From Colwellia psychrerythraea (lineage in GTDB: Bacteria; Pseudomonadota; Gammaproteobacteria; Enterobacterales; Alteromonadaceae), in the NCBI RefSeq assembly GCF_000764225.1, contig NZ_JQED01000005.1:248001-312000 (forward strand): DNA of 64,000 nucleotides, written 5' to 3'. Every line of letters begins with the position of its first letter. Within the stretch, counting starts at the first letter, position 1. The position numbers were made by a program, and so were the translations under genes. Under the pieces are notes generated by a model, which searched no databases, was not told the origin of the DNA, and saw nothing but the letters and a program-made list of their open reading frames with translations. Below, one piece after another: positions 9,182 through 17,213 of the stretch.

Positions 9182-9373
9182 TTAATAGTAATCATCTTCT
9201 TTATTGTGCGCTTGTGGATCTTCAATAATATCGCTGATGTTAACTTCAAAGTTATCATTACTATTGCAATCAACCATATAAATCGTATGTGTTGAGCCAT
9301 CAACCCAAGTAACAGTACCGCTGCCTTTCTTACTGCCACATTTCATACCAATATGAATATCTTTAAACTCCAT
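9182..9373 (-). CDS. Small hypothetical protein (63 aa)
   Basis: The product is cytoplasmic in composition, with a glycine/beta-rich core (GMKCGSKKGSGTVTWVDG), two cysteines (C13 and C36), and an acidic tail ending DDYY. I do not recognise the family; the core resembles a small SH3-like barrel only loosely. Translation signals are strong: AGGAGGG lies five bases before the ATG. A perfect stem-loop sits in its 5' region (9400-9427) and a strong terminator follows, so it is a monocistronic, probably well-expressed gene. Confidence 0.75.
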   Translation of the reverse strand: MEFKDIHIGMKCGSKKGSGTVTWVDGSTHTIYMVDCNSNDNFEVNISDIIEDPQAHNKEDDYY

Positions 9374-9399
9374 AAGCCCTCCTCGACACTAACTTCCAA

Positions 9400-9427
9400 G
9401 GTGTGCTGAGTTAGACTTCAGCACACC
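9400..9427 (-). promoter_or_regulatory. Stem-loop in the 5' region of the 63-residue gene
   Basis: GGTGTGCTGA (9400-9409) and TCAGCACACC (9418-9427) pair perfectly around an 8-nt loop. No T-run follows on either strand. It lies 27-54 bases upstream of the small gene's ATG, so it may be a 5'UTR hairpin or an operator. Confidence 0.4.
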
Positions 9428-9561
9428 AAGTCAGTTCATTTTTTGAACACCCAGTAGTTAAGTATAGTATTGATGTAATGAAATACTAGTAAATTAACCC
9501 CTGATTTAGGCGTGCAGTTGCTAAACGTAACCTAGATATGGAAAAATTTTGAAAAGAAGAT

Positions 9562-10752
9562 TTAAGGAAGAAAAGTACTACCCAAAGTACAACGTGCACT
9601 TGCGCCAGTTACCGCAGGCAGATTACTGTCTAACCCTTGATCAAAAGCGTAGGCAAGCCAAGCAAACGCCATGGCTTCAAGACTGTCGCCATCAATGTTC
9701 ACAGCTTCCATCGTATGCATTTCAAAGGTTTTCCCTGAGGCATTTAAACACTTGTTAAGTGCTTCAACTAAACCGTGATTATGCACGCCGCCGCCGCACA
9801 AATAGACTTTAGCCTGTGATGTTAATGCTGTGATAGCATTGCTAATACTCTGTGCGGTAAACACCAATAATGTCGCTTGAATATTCGCGCTATCCAAGGC
9901 AAATACATCGTTATGTGAATGACTTACCTTGTTAAAAGCCATCAATTGCTGTTCAAGCCATTTAAGATGAAAATATTCTCTACCGGTACTTTTAGGCGCA
10001 GCAGCGTTGATGTAATCATCTTGCATCAACTGCGTTAGCAGTAATGGAATAACTTGTCCTGTCGCAGCCCAAGCACCACTTTTATCAAAAGAATCGTCAC
10101 TGCTAGGGTGATGTTTAGCGAACCAATCATCGAGTAAAGCATTGCCAGGGCCAGTATCAAAACCCAACACCGCCTGATTAGAATTTAGTGCTGGCAAAAA
10201 GGTTATATTAGCAATACCACCTATATTTACCACAAAGCTCGGCAAGTCCGTTTGAGCAAATAGTTGCTGATGAAACATGGGGACTAAGGGGGCACCTTGG
10301 CCTCCTAATGCCATATCTTTACGACGAAACTGCCCTACCACACGGATCCCTGTCAAAGTTGCCAATGTTTGGCAGCAACCGATTTGAAGTGTATAAGGGT
10401 TATTACCTGTTGGCCGATGGCGTATGGTTTGTCCGTGATTGCCAATAGCGATAATATCGTCGGGAGTCAGCTTTTCTTGCTGAAGAAATACGTTAATAGC
10501 CTGAGAGAATAAATGAGCTAACTCAACATCTAAATGAAATGCCCGATCAACTTCATTATTTCCGGGTTGATAAAGTGAGGTAATTTTATCGGCAATAGCA
10601 GTGGTATAAGGTTGATAAAAACTGGCGATTAATTGAGGCTGTTGCTCACTGCTAGTAAACTCTACTAGCACTAAATCAATACCATCGGCACTGGTGCCTG
10701 ACATTAAGCCAAGATAATATTTTCCCTCTGCTATCATTTCATTTTTATTCAT
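9562..10752 (-). CDS. anmK: Anhydro-N-acetylmuramic acid kinase
   Basis: 396 residues. AnmK phosphorylates and opens 1,6-anhydro-MurNAc to MurNAc-6-phosphate during peptidoglycan recycling in the cytoplasm. The family signature LGLMSGTSADGID lies near residue 14-26. GNHGQTIRHRP near 108, NIGGIANITFLP near 187 and GFDTGPGNALLDDW near 208 are further conserved blocks. Its start overlaps the stop of the upstream M23 peptidase gene by 8 bases. The pair, divergent from tyrS, is a common gammaproteobacterial arrangement that links wall hydrolysis and recycling. Confidence 0.96.
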   Translation of the reverse strand: MNKNEMIAEGKYYLGLMSGTSADGIDLVLVEFTSSEQQPQLIASFYQPYTTAIADKITSLYQPGNNEVDRAFHLDVELAHLFSQAINVFLQQEKLTPDDIIAIGNHGQTIRHRPTGNNPYTLQIGCCQTLATLTGIRVVGQFRRKDMALGGQGAPLVPMFHQQLFAQTDLPSFVVNIGGIANITFLPALNSNQAVLGFDTGPGNALLDDWFAKHHPSSDDSFDKSGAWAATGQVIPLLLTQLMQDDYINAAAPKSTGREYFHLKWLEQQLMAFNKVSHSHNDVFALDSANIQATLLVFTAQSISNAITALTSQAKVYLCGGGVHNHGLVEALNKCLNASGKTFEMHTMEAVNIDGDSLEAMAFAWLAYAFDQGLDSNLPAVTGASARCTLGSTFLP

Positions 10753-12241
10753 TAGTCGCTATATCACTTGCTTGTGTCGACAACAATGCATTTTTAGCCC
10801 CTGATAATGCCGTTAAACGTTCATCTGCTAATAATAAAAAGTTGGCTTTGTATTTTTTAGCAATCGGCCTAGCATCAGGTAATTTAACGGTTCGTGGATT
10901 ACGATGTACACCATTAAGTAAAAATTCATAATGTAAATGTGGGCCTGCCGCTAAACCAGTAGCGCCGACATAACCAATAACCTGCCCTTGTTTGACACGT
11001 TGACCTTTTTTTACTGCACGTTTAGAGAAGTGTAAGTACTTAGTTACTATGCCATTACCATGCTGAATAAAGACATAATTCCCGTTGTACTTGTTATAAG
11101 TTGCATGCGTCACTTTACCATTACCTGCCGCAACAACGGGGGTGCCAGTTTTAGCGGCGTAATCAATGCCACGATGTGCTTTCCAACGTTTTTGCACTGG
11201 ATGAAAACGTTTTCGTTTAAAACTAGAGCTTATATATTTAAAATTAACCGGTGCACGTAAGAAAGCCTTACGCATACTTTTACCATCAGGGCTGTAATAT
11301 TCATCATCTGTAAAACGAATCGCTTGGAATACTTCACCTTGGTTCGTTATTTCTGCCGCTAAAATATTGCCTGGACCGATATAGTCACCGTCAATATATT
11401 TCTTTTCATAGGTAATATGAAAGCTATCCCCTTCACGGATATCTAAAGCAAAATCAATATCCCAGCCAAAAATATTGGCAAAATTAATAATTTGGCTATC
11501 ATTCAAGCCCGCACTAACGCCTGCATTCCAAAAACTTGAATTGATAGTGCCGTAACTAAAACTCTCTCGTATTTCTACTTCTTTGCTTTCTCGATGAGAT
11601 TGGTAACTATCTCCGACTAAATTAATGAATAGGGTATCTGTTTTAGACAGAGGGTATTCAAGCGCAGCTAATTGCTTTTCCTCATTGCTGGCAATACGTA
11701 ATTTATCACCCACATTCAGTTTCTTGAGTAGTTTACTCTCTTTACCTTTAGCAGTACTCACCGCATAGGTTGTTTGAGCACTAAAACCCAAACGTTTTAA
11801 TATTAACGCTAAAGAATCACCACTGCGCACCTTGACTGTTTGCCAACTTAGTTGGGCAAGAGTTTCAAGTGAGTCTTGTATTTTTTGCTTTTTTTCTAAT
11901 TTACCACGCACTAAGCTACCTTCATTTGGCGAACTACTGGTTTTAGCTAACGAGGGCAATTGTTCAGTTGTTACTTTGTTTTTGACTTTGCTTATACTTC
12001 GTTGTGGTAAAGCACTTTGCTTTGGTATTGTACCTTTAGGCACTATATCTTCTGGCAAAGATACCTGTATACGTTTGCCAACCTTAATATCTTCAACATC
12101 GAGATTTTCTTCACTCGAAGGAAAAATCAATAAAAGTAGTAAAAAACAACCACTGACAATTATTATCTGACGATGTAACTTAGGTAAGTTTTTAAATATT
12201 TCTAATAATTTATTCAACAGGGTACGACTCGAAACTTTCAT
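10745..12241 (-). CDS. M23-family murein DD-endopeptidase (MepM/YebA-like)
   Basis: 498 residues. A basic N terminus and one membrane anchor (residues 25-41) place the rest in the periplasm. A LysM/OapA-like region around residues 130-190 (KVRSGDSLALILKRLG) precedes a second beta domain. The C-terminal lysostaphin-type M23 domain carries the zinc ligands H356 and D360 (HRGID) and H435-x-H437 (GPHLHYEF). Such enzymes cut D-Ala-mDAP cross-links to let the sacculus expand. It is translationally coupled to anmK. Confidence 0.92.
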   Translation of the reverse strand: MKVSSRTLLNKLLEIFKNLPKLHRQIIIVSGCFLLLLLIFPSSEENLDVEDIKVGKRIQVSLPEDIVPKGTIPKQSALPQRSISKVKNKVTTEQLPSLAKTSSSPNEGSLVRGKLEKKQKIQDSLETLAQLSWQTVKVRSGDSLALILKRLGFSAQTTYAVSTAKGKESKLLKKLNVGDKLRIASNEEKQLAALEYPLSKTDTLFINLVGDSYQSHRESKEVEIRESFSYGTINSSFWNAGVSAGLNDSQIINFANIFGWDIDFALDIREGDSFHITYEKKYIDGDYIGPGNILAAEITNQGEVFQAIRFTDDEYYSPDGKSMRKAFLRAPVNFKYISSSFKRKRFHPVQKRWKAHRGIDYAAKTGTPVVAAGNGKVTHATYNKYNGNYVFIQHGNGIVTKYLHFSKRAVKKGQRVKQGQVIGYVGATGLAAGPHLHYEFLLNGVHRNPRTVKLPDARPIAKKYKANFLLLADERLTALSGAKNALLSTQASDIATNE

Positions 12242-12755
12242 AGCGGGAACAGAAAAATGAATAACAAATTCAGGTAATTTACCGACTATATCAAAACTGT
12301 CGTTAAACTACAGAAAAAATAGCGCGATAAAGGGCGGTGTTAGTCAATCAAAGCGAGGCCATTTGTAAACAAATGTTATTAATTATATAAAAATGCAAAG
12401 TCGCTAAGGAACATCAGCATAAATTTTGTGCATTGCTAAGAAAAAGAAACAAATGATCTTTAATTATTTATTGGTCAGAAACACCGGTAAAAACTAAAAA
12501 TTAGCTTAATTCGAGTCAGTTAAGCCTTTATTGACTCTGTTTATGGTCAGGATCATCATTTCTTTTACTAAAAAAGCCATTATAAGGTTTTATCCCACTA
12601 GCAAAGTACAGTAGAATTCGACCATTAAATAAACTTTACCTAGTCACTATAACCACGCATTTATCAAAGGTGGTGCGCATCACTTCCAGCGCAACTACTC
12701 AGTAGTTATCACTTATTAATAGACTAAGTACTCAAAGCCAAACAGTGGAGTCCTA
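12242..12755. other. Divergent intergenic region between M23 peptidase and tyrS
   Basis: 514 bases with no convincing gene. It must hold the divergent promoters. A TTGACT at 12531-12536 is a possible tyrS -35, but no good -10 follows at standard spacing. GTGGAG at 12745-12750 is the tyrS ribosome-binding site. No T-box, riboswitch or tRNA was recognised. Confidence 0.4.
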
Positions 12756-13955
12756 ATGACCGAAGTTAACCAAGCATTCGCCGAGCTAAAACGCGGTGCC
12801 GAAGAAATATTAGTTGAAGAAGAGTTACTTACAAAGCTAAAAACGGGTAAACCGCTTAAAATTAAAGCTGGATTTGATCCAACTGCACCTGATTTGCATT
12901 TAGGCCACACAGTGTTAATTAACAAACTTCGTCAATTTCAACAATTAGGCCATGAAGTTATTTTCTTAATCGGTGATTTCACCGGCATGATTGGTGATCC
13001 AACAGGTAAAAATGTTACCCGAAAACCACTGACCAAAGAAGATGTTCTAGCCAATGCAGAAACTTACAAAGAGCAGGTTTTTAAAATTTTAGATCCCGCT
13101 AAAACAACCGTGGCTTTTAATTCTACTTGGATGGAAAAGTTAGGTGCTGCCGGTATGTTACAACTGGCTTCTCGTCAAACCGTCGCCCGTATGATGGAAC
13201 GTGATGACTTTAAAAAACGTTACGCTAACGGTCAAGCAATTGCTATCCATGAGTTTATGTACCCGCTTGTACAAGGCTGGGATTCAGTTGCATTAGAGTC
13301 AGACGTTGAGTTGGGTGGTACAGATCAGAAGTTCAATCTATTGATGGGTCGTGAATTACAAAAATCTGAAGGACAACGTCCACAAACAGTGCTTATGATG
13401 CCATTACTTGAAGGTCTAGACGGCGTACAAAAAATGTCTAAATCATTAGGTAACTACATTGGTATTACTGATTCGCCTACTGAAATGTTTGGCAAAATAA
13501 TGTCTATTTCAGATGTATTGATGTGGCGTTACTACGAGCTACTTAGCTTTAAGCCGCTTGAAGAAATCGAACGCTATAAAGTTGACATTAGTGAAGGTAA
13601 AAACCCACGCGATGTAAAAATCGATTTAGCTAAAGAATTGATTGCTCGTTTTCATGATGACGCTGCGGCACAAGCTGCCCATGATGAATTCATAAATCGC
13701 TTCCAAAAAGGTGCTCTACCTGATGATATGCCAGAACTTACAATCGCTACTGAAAATGGTGAAATAGCCATTGCTAACTTGCTAAAAGAATCGGGGTTAG
13801 TCGGGAGTACTTCCGATGCTTTTAGAATGATAAAACAAGGTGCGGCTAAAATTGATAGCGAAAAAGTAACCGACCGTAGCTTAGTTGTTAGCGCTGGCTC
13901 AACGGCAGTTTATCAAGTAGGTAAACGCAAGTTTGCTCGTATTACCGTAAGCTAA
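12756..13955 (+). CDS. tyrS: Tyrosyl-tRNA synthetase
   Basis: 399 residues. It charges tRNA-Tyr with tyrosine. The class I HIGH motif is HLGH at 48-51 and the KMSKS motif is at 226-230. The C-terminal S4-type RNA-binding domain (residues about 335-395, [15 protein letters not shown]) is present. HLGH rather than the TyrRS1-type HIGH, and the length, suit the TyrRZ-type enzymes of gammaproteobacteria. It is monocistronic, with its own terminator. Confidence 0.97.
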   Translation: MTEVNQAFAELKRGAEEILVEEELLTKLKTGKPLKIKAGFDPTAPDLHLGHTVLINKLRQFQQLGHEVIFLIGDFTGMIGDPTGKNVTRKPLTKEDVLANAETYKEQVFKILDPAKTTVAFNSTWMEKLGAAGMLQLASRQTVARMMERDDFKKRYANGQAIAIHEFMYPLVQGWDSVALESDVELGGTDQKFNLLMGRELQKSEGQRPQTVLMMPLLEGLDGVQKMSKSLGNYIGITDSPTEMFGKIMSISDVLMWRYYELLSFKPLEEIERYKVDISEGKNPRDVKIDLAKELIARFHDDAAAQAAHDEFINRFQKGALPDDMPELTIATENGEIAIANLLKESGLVGSTSDAFRMIKQGAAKIDSEKVTDRSLVVSAGSTAVYQVGKRKFARITVS

Positions 13956-13984
13956 TTTACTTAAAATTTCATTATCTTACTATC

Positions 13985-14012
13985 AAGCCAGTACTGACGT
14001 TACTGGCTTTTT
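13985..14012 (+). terminator. tyrS terminator
   Basis: AAGCCAGTA (13985-13993) pairs with TACTGGCTT (14001-14009) and a T-run follows. It begins 30 bases after the tyrS stop. Confidence 0.85.
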
Positions 14013-14240
14013 TATGCCTTTTATTTGCTGCATTGTTTACTTGTAATGAAATTTGTCATAACGGGTTATTTTCTCCTGCCACCGGAAAGCTAGCGATTAA
14101 TCATTATTTTCATGGCTGGCACGACAATAATAATATTCTCACTTATATCTCTTGCTACTTACCACTTCTTTTACTTAACTAAGCTTAGCCAAATAAAATT
14201 ATTTAAATCAATGAGTACGATTCACACTATGAGGTGATAA

Positions 14241-15635
14241 ATGACTAAACCTGTCCAAGTATTTCTATCATTTCGACACCCCAGCGTTACCCATTCTTTA
14301 ACGCTTTATTTAGCGGCACTAAGCATACTGTGCTCCCTGAGTGCTCATAGTGAACAAACAGATAAAGAGCGCATTAAAAGTTTAGAACTACGCTTGTTAG
14401 AACTTGAGCAACGAGTACAAAAGCAAAGCAAAAAACACTCAACAATAGCTCCAAATTTACAAAAGAAAGCAAGGAGTAGCAAAAAAGCCATGGTCATACC
14501 TAAAACGACTCAACGACCTAGTCATTATTTTGAAGCACCAGATAAAAGCATTGAACTGAGTAATAGTGATACCACCCTACAGATTGGTGGACAGATTTGG
14601 TTAGATGCCATTTATAATAATGGCAAAATGACCAATCGGGCAGGCTTTCAAACATCTTCCATAGCTTATGAAAGCAATACAACTAAAGACAACACGTTAC
14701 TGAGTGTTGGCCAGTCTAATTTGTCCTTTAAAAGTTATACACCAACTCAGTTTGGCGCAATGACCACTCGCTTTGAATTTGATATGTTTGATGACCAAGG
14801 TAATGCTGACTTTAACCTAACCCATTTATGGGGAGAAATAGGAGATTTTGGTGCTGGTCAGACATTTAGCGGTTTTATGGATATTAACTCATTCCCTAAT
14901 ATTTTAGATTTCTGGGGGCCTAACTCTATGGTCTTTACCCGTCAACCCCAAGTACGCTATAGCACAACAGTGAGTAAAAGTGGCCGAATAATGTTTACCA
15001 TAGAAAAATCTTCCAGTGATTTTGCTGTGCCAAAATCATCTACAAAAGCAGATTATGACGATATTAATGAGTTACCTGATTTAACCGTGTCTTATTTGCA
15101 CAAGGCTGATTTTGGTTACATAAAATCAGCAATCGTATTGAGACAACTCGGCTATGAAACATTAACAACGAAGGACTCTACGTTAGGCTGGGGACTCAAT
15201 CTTTCAGGCGCGATAACAGTAACGACTGAGGATTCTATCAAGTTTCAACTAACCTATGGTGAAGGTATAGGGCGTTACGTTAATGATGCTTGTTGCAGTT
15301 ATTACAGTGAAGAAACGGGTGGCGTTGATGCTGGTATAGACGGTAAAGGCCGCTTGAAAGCTATTCCAGTAACGGGTGGTTTTGCCTACTATAATAAGCA
15401 GTGGAATAAAAAATGGAGCAGTGCTATTGGATATAGTTACTTAACGATTGATAACCTAGTCAGCCAAAAAGGCAGATCACTGAAAAATAGTACTTATACA
15501 ACGGCAAACCTTATTTGGTATCCAGCTAGCCAACTAAAAGCTGGGGTTGAATTACAATATGGTGATGTTCAAAGTAAAGCACACCTTGAAGCGGATAACT
15601 TTAGAGTACAAGCCTCAGTCGGTTTTAAATATTAA
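14241..15635 (+). CDS. DcaP-like trimeric outer-membrane porin
   Basis: 464 residues. A signal peptide ends near residue 38, followed by a short coiled coil (ERIKSLELRLLELEQRVQKQ), as in DcaP porins. The rest alternates beta strands and ends in an aromatic C-terminal strand (VQASVGFKY). Conserved DcaP-type blocks include LQIGGQIWLDA near 116 and WGPNSMVFTRQPQVRYS near 224-240. DcaP channels pass negatively charged solutes. GAGGTGA gives a good ribosome-binding site. An exported glutaminase follows after 15 bases, suggesting joint use of peptides or amino-acid nutrients. Confidence 0.85.
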   Translation: MTKPVQVFLSFRHPSVTHSLTLYLAALSILCSLSAHSEQTDKERIKSLELRLLELEQRVQKQSKKHSTIAPNLQKKARSSKKAMVIPKTTQRPSHYFEAPDKSIELSNSDTTLQIGGQIWLDAIYNNGKMTNRAGFQTSSIAYESNTTKDNTLLSVGQSNLSFKSYTPTQFGAMTTRFEFDMFDDQGNADFNLTHLWGEIGDFGAGQTFSGFMDINSFPNILDFWGPNSMVFTRQPQVRYSTTVSKSGRIMFTIEKSSSDFAVPKSSTKADYDDINELPDLTVSYLHKADFGYIKSAIVLRQLGYETLTTKDSTLGWGLNLSGAITVTTEDSIKFQLTYGEGIGRYVNDACCSYYSEETGGVDAGIDGKGRLKAIPVTGGFAYYNKQWNKKWSSAIGYSYLTIDNLVSQKGRSLKNSTYTTANLIWYPASQLKAGVELQYGDVQSKAHLEADNFRVQASVGFKY

Positions 15636-15650
15636 CAAGGAATTAATGAC

Positions 15651-16652
15651 ATGAAGTTAACACATTCTTTAATCATTTTTGTTCAAGTACTGGTATTAAC
15701 CTGTGCCAGTCCTGCATTGGCAAAGTCGCCACAAAAACCCATTATTCAGAGTATACTAGATGACACCTACCAGAAATTCAAACATGAAGAATCAGGAAAA
15801 AATGCTGACTATATTCCTGCCTTAGCGAAAGTTGATTCAACTTATTTTGGTTTAGCCGTGGCCACTCCACATGGTGAAATTTACACCAAAGGTGACGTTA
15901 ACCAGCCTTTCTCTATCCAATCTATTTCAAAAGTATTCACCCTAGCATTAGCAATGGAGCAAAAAGGTCCACAAATAATTGTTGATAAAATAGGTGTAAA
16001 CGCCACGGGTTTGGCATTCAATTCAGTGACCGCTATAGAGCTCAATAAAGCACGCAGCGTAAACCCTTTAGTCAATGCCGGAGCGATAGCCACTGTCAGC
16101 TTGCTTGATGGTAAAAATGAACAAAGTAAGTGGTCAGTTCTTTCTGCTTGGTATGATAACTTTGCCAACAGAAAACTGAGTGTTTTAGAAGATGTCTATG
16201 AATCTGAATCTGAGACTAACGGTCATAATCGCGCAATTGCCGAACTACTAAGCTCCTATAATCGTTTTTATGGTGATGTTGATATTAATCTGGCGGTATA
16301 TACCCGTCAATGTTCAGTTGCCGTTACTACCAAAGATCTTGCTGTGATGGCATCGGTACTTGCCAATAACGGTGTGCACCCGTTAACAGACAAGCGTTTA
16401 ATGAGCAGTGAAAATGTTTCTCGAGTATTGGCGGTAATGACAACAGCAGGGCTATATGAAAATAGCGGTCAATGGGCTTATCAAGTAGGTTTACCCGCAA
16501 AAAGTGGTGTTGGTGGCGGTATTATCGCAGTATCACCGGGCAGGTTTGCTGTCGCTGTTTTCTCGCCTAGACTGGATGGCGCAGGTAATAGTGTGCGAGC
16601 ACAACAAGCCATCAATTTTATTGCTGAGAAATTACACGCCAATATTTTCTAA
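15651..16652 (+). CDS. Glutaminase with a signal peptide (exported)
   Basis: 333 residues. It hydrolyses L-glutamine to glutamate and ammonia. The serine-dependent glutaminase fold is clear: the catalytic S-x-x-K is in QSISKVF near residue 93-96, NPLVNAGAIA lies near 137-146, and the glycine-rich SGVGGGIIAVSPG lies near 284-296. Unlike the usual cytosolic enzyme of about 308 residues, this one starts with a cleavable signal (MKLTHSLIIFVQVLVLTC, ending ALA at about 24). AAGGAA precedes the ATG. It forms an operon with the DcaP-like porin. Confidence 0.92.
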   Translation: MKLTHSLIIFVQVLVLTCASPALAKSPQKPIIQSILDDTYQKFKHEESGKNADYIPALAKVDSTYFGLAVATPHGEIYTKGDVNQPFSIQSISKVFTLALAMEQKGPQIIVDKIGVNATGLAFNSVTAIELNKARSVNPLVNAGAIATVSLLDGKNEQSKWSVLSAWYDNFANRKLSVLEDVYESESETNGHNRAIAELLSSYNRFYGDVDINLAVYTRQCSVAVTTKDLAVMASVLANNGVHPLTDKRLMSSENVSRVLAVMTTAGLYENSGQWAYQVGLPAKSGVGGGIIAVSPGRFAVAVFSPRLDGAGNSVRAQQAINFIAEKLHANIF

Positions 16653-16658
16653 TGACTA

Positions 16659-16683
16659 AAAATGCAGTTTGATATTGCATTTT
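16659..16683 (+). terminator. Weak terminator-like hairpin after the glutaminase gene
   Basis: AAAATGCA (16659-16666) pairs with TGCATTTT (16676-16683) around a 9-nt loop. The stem is AT-rich and the T-run is only four bases, so it is a marginal call. Confidence 0.4.
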
Positions 16684-17106
16684 ACGGATTGAATTGCAGC
16701 ACGTCTCGATTAATTGAAGGCGTGCATATTGCGCCAAAACTATCGAGGAGATATTTAAAAAAAGTTCGCCATCACAATAAGAAAATACCTAATCCCCGCC
16801 TGTGAATGACTCTCTTTATCCCGAAATTCTTACCTATATTGCTTCAAAGCTTCTTTTCTTCAGTCACAACGGCACGGCTAATTTATTACTATGTTGGCCA
16901 TTCACCATATATTCATAACATAAAAATATGCCTATAAAACATGCTGATGTTGCACTAAAACTGTCATTATTGTGGTTTTATCAAATGAAAAAAATAATAA
17001 TCTTCTATTAGATCATTTTACAATATATCCAAGTAAGCAATATAAATACCCATATTTTTTCTAGGGAATTAAAGGAGTTATACCCAGACATATTTATTTA
17101 CATAGC
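16684..17106. other. Non-coding gap between the glutaminase gene and nosR
   Basis: AT-rich DNA. No gene, tRNA or repeat was recognised before the FNR box of the nosR promoter. Confidence 0.4.
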
Positions 17107-17147
17107 TTGATCTATATCATAATGATTTTGAAGCGAAAGCGTAAACT
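17107..17147 (+). promoter_or_regulatory. FNR-type promoter of nosR
   Basis: TTGATCTATATCAT at 17107-17120 matches TTGAT-N4-ATCAA in 9 of 10 defined bases. A -10-like TAAACT lies at 17142-17147, about 31 bp from box centre to hexamer centre. That puts the box near -41.5, the class II activation geometry. nosR starts 67 bases further on. Oxygen-responsive (FNR/Anr) or NO-responsive (DNR/NNR) regulators share this motif and cannot be told apart here. Confidence 0.6.
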
Positions 17148-17213
17148 GTGACATATTGTCGCAGTTGGTTATTTTTATGCCATACTGCATGAACACAACA
17201 CATTGGCGATGTC

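Noticed and set aside
12716..12925. Minus-strand frame opposite the start of tyrS
   Set aside because: It is antisense to a clear synthetase gene and has no recognisable product.
14195..14208. Possible FNR box upstream of the DcaP-like porin
   Set aside because: The left half-site matches only 3 of 5 bases and no -10 is correctly spaced.
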